Below are positions 7,405 through 17,150 of a stretch of 59,169 nucleotides of DNA, one piece after another. Where the stretch lies: NCBI RefSeq assembly GCF_000381545.1, contig NZ_KB906681.1, positions 141,609 through 200,777 of the forward strand. The letters run 5' to 3'. The stretch comes from Rhodonellum psychrophilum GCM71 = DSM 17998. GTDB taxonomy: Bacteria > Bacteroidota > Bacteroidia > Cytophagales > Cyclobacteriaceae. Numbering within the stretch: the stretch's first letter is position 1; every line of letters starts with the position of its first letter. The translations under genes were made by a program, and so were the position numbers. The notes beneath the pieces are model-generated. The model was given only the letters and a program-made list of their open reading frames with translations. It was not told the DNA's origin and searched no databases.

Positions 7405-10146
7405 TTACTTCACATTATACAAATTGTTGAAAAGCATTTTAAAAGTGCCGTGGGACTGGGCCCTAAAGGTAATTTCAGGACTGTAAACAAATAAACTGCC
7501 TTTTCCAACCGGTGCCTTAAAAGCAAGTACACCATCCTCAAGATAAGATTGGCCCCAAGCCCATCCACTTTTCAATGGATCCGGTCTATCAAACCAGGCC
7601 AAAGGTTCAAGGCCAATTTGTTTTGCTTCAGGCTTCAATTTAAAGACAAGGCTGTTATTGAACATGATATCGGAATAGGGTTTCATACCCCAGTTGGCAG
7701 GATTTGAAGTTTCCATCTTCGCTACCATCACACTGCCGGGCACATAATATTTTTCACCTGGCAAATTAGATTCCTTCCCATCCCTGCCGATTTCCATCAA
7801 GGCATTTTTCACGGGCAAATCCAAGTGAAAAGCCAGTTGCGCACTGCTTCCCACGGTCAGTACATCTCCGCCATTTTCAAGAAACTTCTTGATTTGTGGG
7901 ATTGATTTTTCGGGCGTGATTTCACCCAACAAGTGATGGTATTGGGATGGAATTTCCTCAGGAGTGGGCATTCTTCTGGCATAATTGGAAGGCGCTTCTC
8001 CATCATTTACGGAAGGAATACCTCCACTGATAAACAAGAGGATATCATATTTTTTATGAAGTTCTCCTGCATCGATATCCTTGGCATACACCACATCAAA
8101 ATCGAAATGGTATTGTTCCAGCATCCACCTTACCCAACCGGACGGCATGGATCCTCCATAGGTATCAAAAAGCGCGATTCTTTTGGCCTTGACTTTCACC
8201 AAGTCTTTCGGACTGTTTTTCATCGCCAAAACAGGAATCCCGAGATTTTCGGTCAATTTCCCAAGGGCGGTTCCACCATTGCTGGGAATATAAAACGAAC
8301 CCTCAGGCAATCCTTGGAATGCACTTTTGGTCCTGAAAACATCAACTTTTCCCTTGATCAGTTCATTTACCAATACGAAAGCATCATTGATGTGCGCACT
8401 GATCATGTATCCTGATTTGGAGGATTCAAACTTGGAAACCGGAATCCCCTGTAATTCTCCATAAGAAAGGGTTTCGAATGGTCCATCAAATGCTTCCATT
8501 ATCCGATCAAAACCCACACCCATCTGGTAGGCCAAAGTCCAACCCGCGGCATCATACGGTCTGATAGGAGGACCTCCTGGATATTGGAAGTCATTTGGAT
8601 AATCCTGAGGCTCAAACATGTCAATTACATGGGGACGAAATGCCTGGTCCGTTTTGACTACATAAGCCCCTTTCAAATATTTTTTTCCGTTGACTGTAAA
8701 ATCTGCCATGGCTTTTTCAATCCTTATCCCTGTTCTGACAAGCGCATTGACAAACTTAACCGCTGTGGCAAAATCTGTCTGATCGGCAGGAATGATGAAA
8801 CCTCTGGGATCACGCTCCATTGGTGCCAAATAGATACTGTCATAATATTTGGATGGGATCACACCGCCTCTGGCTTCCCTTCTGGTATCTCCGGCGGCTT
8901 GTTTTGCCAAGTCTGCTTGATGTGCTTTTTTGATGGCATCGATTTTCCTTGGAAAAGCAGTCCAATAATCCATATTCCCCTTACCAATGGAGCTTTTACC
9001 CATTGCATAAATATTGTAAAGCAAATGGTCCTTGTTTCTGGCGGCATAATCCAAAAGCGCAAAATTCAGCGAAACAGAATAATCGATGGATTGCTGAAAG
9101 TGCCAGGATTTTTGGGGCATCACCGGAAATGGTGTGTTGCTGTTGGGAATCATTCTGTCTGGCACCAAAGGAATTTCTTCCGGATTTGGTCCGCCGATAA
9201 TTTCCGTCAGGATTCCGATCATGTTGTGAAAGTGGGTGGTGGTCCGAAGGCCTCCATTGTACCATGTAGAGAAAGAAGATCCATCCATTCGGGTAAATCC
9301 AGGCTTATTTTCGGTGATCAAACGGTTGTACATCGCGGCACCAACTGCATCGATACCTGTCACCATCAGCGGATCAAACACATAATTGAAAGGATCCCTG
9401 TAAGGAGGTCCGGCCAAAACTGACCCGGCAGGCCCTCTTTGATGATGGTTGTACATGACTTGTGGGATCCATTCGACAAACAATTGGTAGCCCATATTCC
9501 GGGATTCCTTCATGTTTTGGATATAAAAATCCCTATTGTTGTCATGGCCGATATATTTCTGGTACAACACAGGCAAATTATTGAGGCTGCGTTTTTCAGG
9601 TACTGAATCTTTCATGTACCAATCTCCGATCAATTCATGTCCATCTGGATTTGCGTGCACAAAAAGAATGATTACATCCTCCAAAATCCTTTGTGTTTCG
9701 TCGTCCTTTCGGCTCACCATTTGCCAGATGGTTTCTATAAGTTGGTGGGTAGCCACCGTTTCCGTGGAATGCAATCCACCATCTATCCATACAACCGCTT
9801 TTCCTTCTTTGGCCATAGCCCTGGCCTCGACCTCACCAAAACCCTCTGCTCTGGCCATCTTGGTTGAGATTTCTTTGTACCGGTCCAGTTTGTTGTGGTT
9901 TTCAGGAGAGGTTACGATGAGCATATATTGCTCTCTGCCTTCCTCAGTTTTACCGATCGATTCCAACTTCACCAGATCCGAAGCTGCTGCCACTTTTTTG
10001 AAGTAAGCCTCGGTTTGGGTATAGTTGGCCAGATGGTAATCCTTTCCGATTTTAAAACCAAAATGTGATTCCGGTGAAGGAATCCCCTGTCCAAAGGCTA
10101 GGGAGTAGGCAAATAAAAAGAAAACTAATATCCTTAATTTCATCAT
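7405..10146 (-). CDS. Secreted M14-family zinc carboxypeptidase-like protein
   Basis: About 913 residues with an N-terminal signal peptide (MMKLRILVFFLFAYSLAFG, cleavage near FGQG). The peptidase domain shows the M14 zinc motif HxxE in GGLHSTETVATHQ (about H126/E129), then ANPDGHEL, the NNRDFY region and a downstream His-containing MYNHHQRGP. A long C-terminal part contains a ThuA/GATase-like fold region (LFDTYGGSM... LLFISGG), typical of the large Bacteroidota M14 proteins. The predicted role is periplasmic or outer-membrane cleavage of peptides. It is the last gene of a minus-strand run SusC-SusD-lipoprotein-peptidase, suggesting that the locus imports peptides. Start chosen at tandem ATGs 10146/10143 because the signal peptide begins there. 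Residue-level specificity is not predictable. Confidence 0.85.
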   Translation of the reverse strand: MMKLRILVFFLFAYSLAFGQGIPSPESHFGFKIGKDYHLANYTQTEAYFKKVAAASDLVKLESIGKTEEGREQYMLIVTSPENHNKLDRYKEISTKMARAEGFGEVEARAMAKEGKAVVWIDGGLHSTETVATHQLIETIWQMVSRKDDETQRILEDVIILFVHANPDGHELIGDWYMKDSVPEKRSLNNLPVLYQKYIGHDNNRDFYIQNMKESRNMGYQLFVEWIPQVMYNHHQRGPAGSVLAGPPYRDPFNYVFDPLMVTGIDAVGAAMYNRLITENKPGFTRMDGSSFSTWYNGGLRTTTHFHNMIGILTEIIGGPNPEEIPLVPDRMIPNSNTPFPVMPQKSWHFQQSIDYSVSLNFALLDYAARNKDHLLYNIYAMGKSSIGKGNMDYWTAFPRKIDAIKKAHQADLAKQAAGDTRREARGGVIPSKYYDSIYLAPMERDPRGFIIPADQTDFATAVKFVNALVRTGIRIEKAMADFTVNGKKYLKGAYVVKTDQAFRPHVIDMFEPQDYPNDFQYPGGPPIRPYDAAGWTLAYQMGVGFDRIMEAFDGPFETLSYGELQGIPVSKFESSKSGYMISAHINDAFVLVNELIKGKVDVFRTKSAFQGLPEGSFYIPSNGGTALGKLTENLGIPVLAMKNSPKDLVKVKAKRIALFDTYGGSMPSGWVRWMLEQYHFDFDVVYAKDIDAGELHKKYDILLFISGGIPSVNDGEAPSNYARRMPTPEEIPSQYHHLLGEITPEKSIPQIKKFLENGGDVLTVGSSAQLAFHLDLPVKNALMEIGRDGKESNLPGEKYYVPGSVMVAKMETSNPANWGMKPYSDIMFNNSLVFKLKPEAKQIGLEPLAWFDRPDPLKSGWAWGQSYLEDGVLAFKAPVGKGSLFVYSPEITFRAQSHGTFKMLFNNLYNVK

Positions 10147-10215
10147 GCTTTTTAATTTCTTTTGGGTGAATAAAAAAGTGGAATACCGAATATCGGCATT
10201 CCCCTTCAAAGGATT

Positions 10216-10842
10216 TTATTTTAGATTTTTGAATCGAACCCCCACTCTACAGTCGCACAATTCCCCCCTTGATTCGTCACAAGAGTTGTCATTGTACTGG
10301 GTTATCCTTGTACCATCTGACATGACGACGACAAACTTGAAGAGGAAATAGTCATTCACCCCGATGGTGGCTAAATTTGTTCCGGTGAGAGAAGCCAGCT
10401 CAGCAGGAGTAAAACTGTAACTTTTGGGGAAAGAATTCACCTTTTCGAAAAGTTTATCCGTGGCCCTAATCGTGCTGGGCAAAGGAAATTGACGTTCGTT
10501 GGGATGAACTTTTGCCAGAGACAAAATGACAGGATAGACAGGTACGTTGTTTTCCCTTTTGTTGAAGCTGACATATACTTCAATTTCAGAAACCGCAGCC
10601 CTTCCACTCGCATCATGGAAGTCCAATTCCCATTCAAATTTTTGACTTGTTGCAAAATCAGGGTCCGCCATATTGAAGAAGGATACTTTTGCAGAAGAAA
10701 AGGTAGGCAATGCCGAAGCCGCAGCATTCAAGTTGACTTTGGGTGTGGGGGCATATTTAAAGTCCTCCCAATCGTAGTCTACCGTTTTACAGGACAAAGA
10801 CAGTAAAACCAAAATCCAGGTATAAGAAAGATATTTTTTCAT
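10216..10842 (-). CDS. Hypothetical lipoprotein of the SusCD locus
   Basis: 208 residues with a lipoprotein signal peptide (lipobox LSLSC, Cys about 18). The mature part is probably beta-rich (for example AKVSFFNMADPDF, EWELDFHDASGR, ISEIEVYVSFNK). The end has several Cys (SCDESRGELCDC). I do not recognise a family. It lies between SusD and the M14 peptidase, with short gaps of about 65-70 bp, so it is probably an outer-membrane surface lipoprotein accessory to the same uptake system. Confidence 0.75.
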   Translation of the reverse strand: MKKYLSYTWILVLLSLSCKTVDYDWEDFKYAPTPKVNLNAAASALPTFSSAKVSFFNMADPDFATSQKFEWELDFHDASGRAAVSEIEVYVSFNKRENNVPVYPVILSLAKVHPNERQFPLPSTIRATDKLFEKVNSFPKSYSFTPAELASLTGTNLATIGVNDYFLFKFVVVMSDGTRITQYNDNSCDESRGELCDCRVGVRFKNLK

Positions 10843-10906
10843 AAATGTTTATAGGTTATTCAGCGGGGAATAAAGATCCGCTGACGTTATGAATTCAGAT
10901 TAAGAT

Positions 10907-12493
10907 TTATTTTTTCCAGAAAACAGGGACAATTTGTTGATTCCTTTGGAGTTGATCTCTCGTGTCCACTACTGTTTCATTTGAGGTCAATTCCGTTTCC
11001 GAGTAATAAAACCTTTCCGGAAAAACATCAAGTGGAGCAATTAGATCCTGCAATTCAGGAAGGCCGGTTCTTCGGTAATCATTGTAGGATTCCACACCGT
11101 TGCCATACATTGCAATCCATTTTTGCATCATCACCAACTCCAACTTGCCTTGCGCGGTAGCACTTGCAAAATGTTCGGAAAGTCTGTTTATGAAACCTGT
11201 ACTTGTCGCAGGAGCAATCGGAAAAGCAGGGGAAAGTTCATTGATTGCCTGAAAATGGGCTGCTACCGCTTGGTTCATCAATAATCCTGCATCCTCACCA
11301 GTATTCAAAACCAATGCGGCTTCGGCTCGATAAAATTTAACCATTGCATGGGTAAGCAAAGGCAAGATTCCCGCACCGGATCCATCTCCATTTGCAAACA
11401 AGGCAATTTTAAATGAATTTCCAGTTGTCCCGGTAGCTGCACCTATATTGTTCAGGAATATATTATCATCACCTAAGGAAGGCATTGCGCCATTGTCATA
11501 GAGACCAGCTGCCGGATAAATGCCTACAATGGCCCTCGTGTTTTGATCGGCAGGCGATGCTGCACCATCTCCCGGATAGCGGCCATAATAGCCTTCACCC
11601 ACCTGAGAGTTTGCCAAACCTGCTTTTGCGTTGATCCTGAATATATAATACCGAAGTCGAGGATCATCCTGTTCCTTTAAGCGATCCACCACAACCATGC
11701 TTACATAACCGTCACGACCAGGAGCGTACCCGGTTGTGAACCATGGATGTCTCGTATTTGGGGCAGCATTGGTTCCGAACAAAAATGTGAAATCATCACT
11801 GTTGTTATCGATAAGAACTCCTGCTTGCACCAAGTTGGAAATCGCCAATTTAGATCTTTCAGGATTGACCAGTCTCATCTGCATGTAAAGCTTCAATTTC
11901 AAGGAGTTGGCCATTTTTTGCCACTTCAGTTTGGATCCCTGGTAGAAAAGGTCAGAGGAAGAAACCACTGTGAATCCCCTGTCCATATCCGACAAGGCCT
12001 CATCGATCAATCCGATCAAATCATTATAAATCTCCTCCCCCTTATCAAACTTAGGATCAGCCACTTTTGCAGCATCGAAGTAGGGAACATCCCCCCAAAC
12101 GTCTACCATTGTACTGTAAAGAAAAGCTTTTTGAATCTTGGCAATGGAGACATATCCCCAGCTGGATTGCGCTGTGCCTTCTTGTATGATGGTTTCCAAA
12201 TCCGGTATTGCCTGTGTATAGAACCCAAGCCAGGCTGCCTGGAAAGTAGTCCCACTTTGATCATATCTGTTGAGACTCCCCGCAGCCCTATGTTGGATCA
12301 CATTGGAGGCTCCCCTGTTGATATTGTCAAAATTTCCCGCAATCGACAGCTGGGTTGCCGGTAGGAGCAAACTCAGTTGGGGAACGGTCGGATTGTTGGG
12401 ATCATCATTGATATCGATGAAATCATCGCAAGCAGTAAACAGGAACTGAATGGCCAAAAGGCAAGTCCCAAGTATATATGTTGTCTTTTTCAT
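10907..12493 (-). CDS. SusD/RagB family nutrient-binding outer membrane lipoprotein (SusD-like 2 type)
   Basis: 528 residues; signal peptide with lipobox LFTAC (Cys about 21), so a surface lipoprotein. The DDFIDINDDPNNPT start and LLPATQLSIAG, followed by TPR-like helices (YVSIAKIQKAFLYSTMVDVWGDVPYFDA) and the C-terminal MQKWIAMYGNGVESYNDYRRTG, are typical of the SusD-like group that lacks a close tie to polysaccharide loci. In the family it caps the SusC channel and binds the nutrient. It follows the SusC gene by about 20 bp on the minus strand and is surely co-transcribed. The neighbouring peptidase suggests a peptide ligand (inference). Confidence 0.92.
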   Translation of the reverse strand: MKKTTYILGTCLLAIQFLFTACDDFIDINDDPNNPTVPQLSLLLPATQLSIAGNFDNINRGASNVIQHRAAGSLNRYDQSGTTFQAAWLGFYTQAIPDLETIIQEGTAQSSWGYVSIAKIQKAFLYSTMVDVWGDVPYFDAAKVADPKFDKGEEIYNDLIGLIDEALSDMDRGFTVVSSSDLFYQGSKLKWQKMANSLKLKLYMQMRLVNPERSKLAISNLVQAGVLIDNNSDDFTFLFGTNAAPNTRHPWFTTGYAPGRDGYVSMVVVDRLKEQDDPRLRYYIFRINAKAGLANSQVGEGYYGRYPGDGAASPADQNTRAIVGIYPAAGLYDNGAMPSLGDDNIFLNNIGAATGTTGNSFKIALFANGDGSGAGILPLLTHAMVKFYRAEAALVLNTGEDAGLLMNQAVAAHFQAINELSPAFPIAPATSTGFINRLSEHFASATAQGKLELVMMQKWIAMYGNGVESYNDYRRTGLPELQDLIAPLDVFPERFYYSETELTSNETVVDTRDQLQRNQQIVPVFWKK

Positions 12494-12513
12494 GGTTTTC
12501 TAGTTTTTTCAGA

Positions 12514-15500
12514 TTAAAAACTTGCTCTTAGGTTTACTCCGTATCTTTTGGTGGCAGGCACGCCCAAATCGTCATATCCAGGATTATTGGACCCGGCAGT
12601 ACTCACTTCCGGATCATAATTCATGGCCTTTGGCGTGTTGGGAGCCAGGTACCAAAGGTTCCTTCCGCTTACGGAAATAAAGATGCTCCCAAAAGGCGTT
12701 TTTCGGAGCATAGTGGATGGCAACGAATATCCCAAAGAGACTTCCCTCAATCTGATCACAGTGGCATCGAAAATGGTGGCTTCACCGATATAACCTGCAC
12801 TGGGGCCACTTGGGCCGAATCCACTTCCAAAGAAATAATCATTGTAATTCAATGCTGTATTGTTCGGGATCTTATTCCCGTTTTCATCCAGCAAAGGCAA
12901 CCTGGTGTTCACATCTCCCAGTACACCTTGGCCGATCCTGAATGAATCCCTGTCTTCGGTATCTTTCAATACGCCTCGGGCATAAGTCTCGCCAATGGTT
13001 GTAGATAGCAAATCACCTCCTTGTTTCCAATCAAAAAGAAAATCCAAAGTCAGTCCTTTTAAAGTGAAGGTATTGCTCAGACCAGCGATGAAATCAGGAT
13101 TGGGATCACCGATTGGACCATTTGTGGTGGCCAAAATTGGCTTTGCCGTCTGAGGATTTACGAGGATATTTCCTTCATCATCTCTGGCATATTGGGTACC
13201 AAAAATCATCCCATATGGCATTCCGGCAATATGGACGTTTCCACCATAGGTCAATTGGGCAAATCCGCCTATGTTTTCCACCCTGTTTTTGTTCCTGGTG
13301 AAATTACCCGAAACACTCCAATTCAGGCCATTGTCGGACATCAATGGATTGGCTGTCAAGCCAATTTCAATTCCTTTGTTGGATGTTTCGCCAAGATTGA
13401 TGATTCTGGTCAGGAATCCTGAAGAAGGAGCCGAGTTCACCACAAAAATCTGCGAGGTACTTAGTTTGTCATAATAAGTCAAATCCAAAGTGAGGAGGTT
13501 TTGAAAAAACCTCAATTCAGTACCGATTTCAAATTCAGTGATAAACTCTGGTTTTAACCCCCCATTGGTCAAGCTATTGGACAATGTCTGCGTACTTACA
13601 TTGGCACTGTTTGCATTGGAGAAAGGAGAACCTATTCCACCAAAACTTGCATTGGCATTGAAAACATTGATGGTTTGATAAGGATTGGCTTCATTACCAA
13701 CTTTCGTGTAGCCCATTCTCAAGGAACCGTGATTCAAAACGCCTTTGGGCATTTTCAAAGCTTCCGTGAAGGTAAACTGACCGTTTACACCTCCGTACAA
13801 ATAACTCCTGTTGGCTGCGGGAAGGGTCGACGATACATCATTCCTACCAACAAAGTTGAGGGAAGCAAACGATTTGTAGTTAAAGGTCATGTCAGCAAAG
13901 AATGCATAAAACCGTTGCTGAATCAGTGCCTGATTGTTGGGAATGCTTGACAGGGTGATGGTCGTAGTGTTTCGAATATCATTGATTCCTGACACGATGA
14001 TTCCATCTCCTGAAAAAGCAGACCTTCTCGTCGTTCTCTGATTGATGTTGTTTCCCAAAATACCGGTAAAGGAAAGGTCAGGGGTAATATTGGTGGAAAT
14101 GGTTGCCATTAAAGTATTGTCCAACTCTTGACGATTGATATTGTCCGTGTTGATGGTTCCATTGGCATATACGCTTGATCCTTTTCCAAGAACAGAAATA
14201 CGGGCATCCGTGAAGCCGTTAAAGCCGAATGTGTTTTGAATGGTCAGCCATGGTGTCACTTTTTTTCCAAGAACAAAACTCCCAAAATACCTGTCCACGC
14301 TACTTGTCGAAGGACTGTTTTTGACAGACCAATAGGGATTGTCCAATGCCCGATAATAAATATTCGCACCAGTAATCGGATGTTCAAATGGATAGCTTGT
14401 CAAATCATAACTCGTAGGCATGAAGAGCAAGTTGCCCATCACGGAACCGGACCCACCAATTGGTGGACTTTGCTGATCCGTTTTTACATAATTGATGGTA
14501 CCCCGCACAAAAAACCCATTGTCAAGGTTGGCATTTCCTCCCACATTAAAGGAGGTTCGAGTGACTTCGTTTCCTGGCACAACCCCTTTGTTTTCAGTGC
14601 GACTGGCTCCGACCAATAAGCTGGCTTTTTCTGTTCCCGTATTGATGGTAACAGCATTTTCGTAAACATTACCGGTTCTGAAAAAATTACGCTGGTTTTC
14701 TCCTGCATAAGACCTGTAAGGGACCTCTAAAGGAGTAACACCATTACTTTCATAAAATTCCGGAAACACACTTGAAGGATAGGCTGTAGAGGCCAATGGA
14801 TGCGGAATAGTAGGTCTAGAACTGTAGGGAGAACCATATGAACCGTAAACGCCCGCCCTGTAATCGCCGTTGGTCCCTTGCCCATACAATTGTTGGTAGT
14901 CAGGCAATCCAGATAGTTTCTCTGTGGAATAGGATGTGCTGTAGGTGATTTCCATGCCCTTCCTACTCCTTTTGGATCCGGATTTTGTGGTGATGATGAT
15001 TGCGCCATTTGCAGCACGTGAACCATATAATGCAGAAGCAGCCGCTCCTTTAAGAACAGTCATGCTTTCGATGGTATTTGGATCAATGTCAAAGGCCCTG
15101 CTGGGCGTTGATTGATTGGATTGGGTCTGCCTAGATCCACTTGGTTCAAAAGTGGAATTGTCAAATGGAATCCCATCCACGACAAACAAGGGTTGGTTAT
15201 TGTTTCCCAATGAAGAATTTCCTCTGATGGTGATGTTCGTGGATCCGCCTGCAACGCCACCGCCTCCCTGTACATTGACACCGGCGATTTTTCCAGTCAG
15301 TGATCTGATGGGATCCGGCTCATTTCTCTGCGCTACCTTATCGGCATTAAGCGTGGTGACAGCATAGCCCAAGGTGCTTGCGTTCCGCTCAATACCCGCA
15401 GCAGTGACAATGACTTCGCTGAGTTGAATATCTCCACTAAGTTTGACGGTGACCTCGCTTCGGTTTCCAACAGCCACTTCCATCTTTTCGTAGCCGATAT

Positions 15501-15765
15501 AAGAGATGACTAAGATGTTTTCCGAAGGTCCAATTTCAATGGTGAACCTTCCATCAAGATCTGAAATCACACCTCTTGTTGTCCCTTTGACGAGAACATT
15601 TGCACCGGGAATCGGCAAATTTGCTTCATCAAGGACAACTCCTGACACTTGCCGCTGCTGGGCATAAATTTTTTCATTTGCATTGATGAGAATTATCCCC
15701 AAAATCAGGAAGAGTATCTTCCAGTTTTTCAGTGAAATCCCCGATTTGGTAAAATCGATTTTCAT
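12514..15765 (-). CDS. SusC/RagA family TonB-linked outer membrane protein
   Basis: 1083 residues. The N-terminus has a signal anchor (WKILFLILGIILINANEKIYA), then a carboxypeptidase-D-regulatory-like domain (VSGVVLDEANLPIPGANV through DGRFTIEIG) and the TonB box/plug (VTAAGIERNASTLGYAV, NITIRGNSSLG, PLFVVDGIPFDN). A 22-strand barrel-like region follows, ending in GVNLRASF with the usual terminal aromatic residue. Length and order match RagA/SusC transporters, which import oligomers across the outer membrane with SusD and TonB energy. It heads the operon SusC-SusD-lipoprotein-M14 peptidase. A long AT-rich upstream region (15766-16527) probably holds its promoter. No sigma/anti-sigma pair is adjacent, and no N-terminal STN domain is seen. 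Confidence 0.95.
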   Translation of the reverse strand: MKIDFTKSGISLKNWKILFLILGIILINANEKIYAQQRQVSGVVLDEANLPIPGANVLVKGTTRGVISDLDGRFTIEIGPSENILVISYIGYEKMEVAVGNRSEVTVKLSGDIQLSEVIVTAAGIERNASTLGYAVTTLNADKVAQRNEPDPIRSLTGKIAGVNVQGGGGVAGGSTNITIRGNSSLGNNNQPLFVVDGIPFDNSTFEPSGSRQTQSNQSTPSRAFDIDPNTIESMTVLKGAAASALYGSRAANGAIIITTKSGSKRSRKGMEITYSTSYSTEKLSGLPDYQQLYGQGTNGDYRAGVYGSYGSPYSSRPTIPHPLASTAYPSSVFPEFYESNGVTPLEVPYRSYAGENQRNFFRTGNVYENAVTINTGTEKASLLVGASRTENKGVVPGNEVTRTSFNVGGNANLDNGFFVRGTINYVKTDQQSPPIGGSGSVMGNLLFMPTSYDLTSYPFEHPITGANIYYRALDNPYWSVKNSPSTSSVDRYFGSFVLGKKVTPWLTIQNTFGFNGFTDARISVLGKGSSVYANGTINTDNINRQELDNTLMATISTNITPDLSFTGILGNNINQRTTRRSAFSGDGIIVSGINDIRNTTTITLSSIPNNQALIQQRFYAFFADMTFNYKSFASLNFVGRNDVSSTLPAANRSYLYGGVNGQFTFTEALKMPKGVLNHGSLRMGYTKVGNEANPYQTINVFNANASFGGIGSPFSNANSANVSTQTLSNSLTNGGLKPEFITEFEIGTELRFFQNLLTLDLTYYDKLSTSQIFVVNSAPSSGFLTRIINLGETSNKGIEIGLTANPLMSDNGLNWSVSGNFTRNKNRVENIGGFAQLTYGGNVHIAGMPYGMIFGTQYARDDEGNILVNPQTAKPILATTNGPIGDPNPDFIAGLSNTFTLKGLTLDFLFDWKQGGDLLSTTIGETYARGVLKDTEDRDSFRIGQGVLGDVNTRLPLLDENGNKIPNNTALNYNDYFFGSGFGPSGPSAGYIGEATIFDATVIRLREVSLGYSLPSTMLRKTPFGSIFISVSGRNLWYLAPNTPKAMNYDPEVSTAGSNNPGYDDLGVPATKRYGVNLRASF

Positions 15766-16527
15766 AAATAAAGGGTTTTGAGTGGTTGGTAAAAGGGTAC
15801 AGACAACAAGGCATGATTTCTCCTAAGAAAAAACATCTTTGGCAAATGGCTAAAATTGGGGTATATAAATGGTTATTTTGGGAAAAATAAAGTGTATTTA
15901 AGAAGTAAACAGGCTTAATACACGATTATAAAACTACCAAGATCCTTCCTAAACAATGCACCATTCAAAAAAATAGAGATGGATTTGAATAGATTTTTGC
16001 TTTTAAAATGAATGTGTTTTTATTTAAAAATTACATTGAATTATTATATTTCAAGATTATAAAACAAAATAAATATTATTTTTTTTAAAATTTTTTAAAT
16101 ATTAAAAAAATGAGCACTTTATACGCAATTCCACTTATCACAATCTTATATTTAAAGCACAATGAAAATGGCCATAAATTCATTTTTTTACTTAAAAAAG
16201 TTAATTCAAGCATCATTAATAGACCTATATTTTAATTATTGAACTATTAATTGAATAAAATAGTTAATTTTTAAACCGACCATTCAATTTTATTATTTTT
16301 AAGCATCAAAAAATAACACAAATAAACATTTGATGTAAAACCCGCAAATCGCAATACAATTTGAACTCACGGCTATTTTTGGATCAAAGAATTAAATGTT
16401 CATACAACTACTTCACAAAAACGAATAGACCTAAAAATTAGACGAACGCAGGTATAATTCAAATTAATACAGAGAAATTCTCCCAAAACAGACTTAATTC
16501 CTTAATTTCACCACAAAAAAAGAAAAC
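15766..16527. other. Very AT-rich divergent intergenic region
   Basis: About 760 bp between the SusC gene (minus) and the small membrane protein gene (plus). Long stretches are nearly pure A/T, especially 16000-16330. I see no ORF with coding character, no copy of the dispersed element and no strong terminator. It is large for a promoter region and probably carries regulatory sites for the SusC operon. Confidence 0.6.
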
Positions 16528-16962
16528 ATGTATACAGGATTACAACACCTACACTCAGCATTGGCCTATCTCGCACTTGCGGTGCTTTTCATTGTGATTA
16601 TTTTAGCGCTTGTGGGAGCCTTGAGCAACAAGACTTTTAATGAAAAGGACAGAAAAATTGCAATGGCAGGATTTATCATTTCCCATGTGCAATTATTGGT
16701 CGGCTTGATTCTTTATTTCGTCAGCCCTTTGGGATTTTCCCTATTGACCGGCGGTGGCGCCATGCAGGATCCGGTTGCGAGATTGACAGCCTTGGAGCAT
16801 CCACTCATCAATATCATTGCGATTGTCGTCATTAGCGTGGGCTATATCAGGTCCAAAAACATGTTCCTGAGCAAATCCAAGTTCAGGTCCATTTACATGA
16901 TGTACGCCATCGGATTGGTGCTTATCCTATCAAGAATTCCTTGGGGAAATTGGTTGGGTTAA
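16528..16962 (+). CDS. Small conserved four-helix membrane protein
   Basis: 144 residues with four hydrophobic segments (about 10-30, 47-68, 88-107, 118-138). Conserved-looking His residues include QHLHSAL near the N-terminus, ISHVQLL in helix 2 and LEHPLIN in helix 3, spaced as in small cytochrome-b-like membrane proteins, but no haem-binding assignment can be proven. Similar short proteins occur widely in Bacteroidota without a known function. The ATG at 16528 follows an A-rich leader with no Shine-Dalgarno sequence. It stands alone and converges on the DUF1684 gene. Confidence 0.75.
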   Translation: MYTGLQHLHSALAYLALAVLFIVIILALVGALSNKTFNEKDRKIAMAGFIISHVQLLVGLILYFVSPLGFSLLTGGGAMQDPVARLTALEHPLINIIAIVVISVGYIRSKNMFLSKSKFRSIYMMYAIGLVLILSRIPWGNWLG

Positions 16963-17085
16963 TTTTAAAACCACAAATAAGTACCTGCGAAAAACGATTT
17001 CCTCAAGTATTCCGCTTTTTGCTTTTCGTATTAGGTGTTTCGTAAACAAACACCAAATGAATGTCAAATGGAAATTGATTGGATA

Positions 17086-17131
17086 AAAACACCCTTTGGA
17101 ATTGATTTTCACAAATTCCAAAGGGTGTTTT
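17086..17131. terminator. Bidirectional terminator hairpin
   Basis: A long stem, AAAACACCCTTTGGAATT paired with AATTCCAAAGGGTGTTTT, with a 10-nt loop, located between two convergent genes. The A/T flanks supply a T tail in both directions. Confidence 0.8.
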
Positions 17132-17150
17132 GTTTTCCCAAAAGGAAAAC

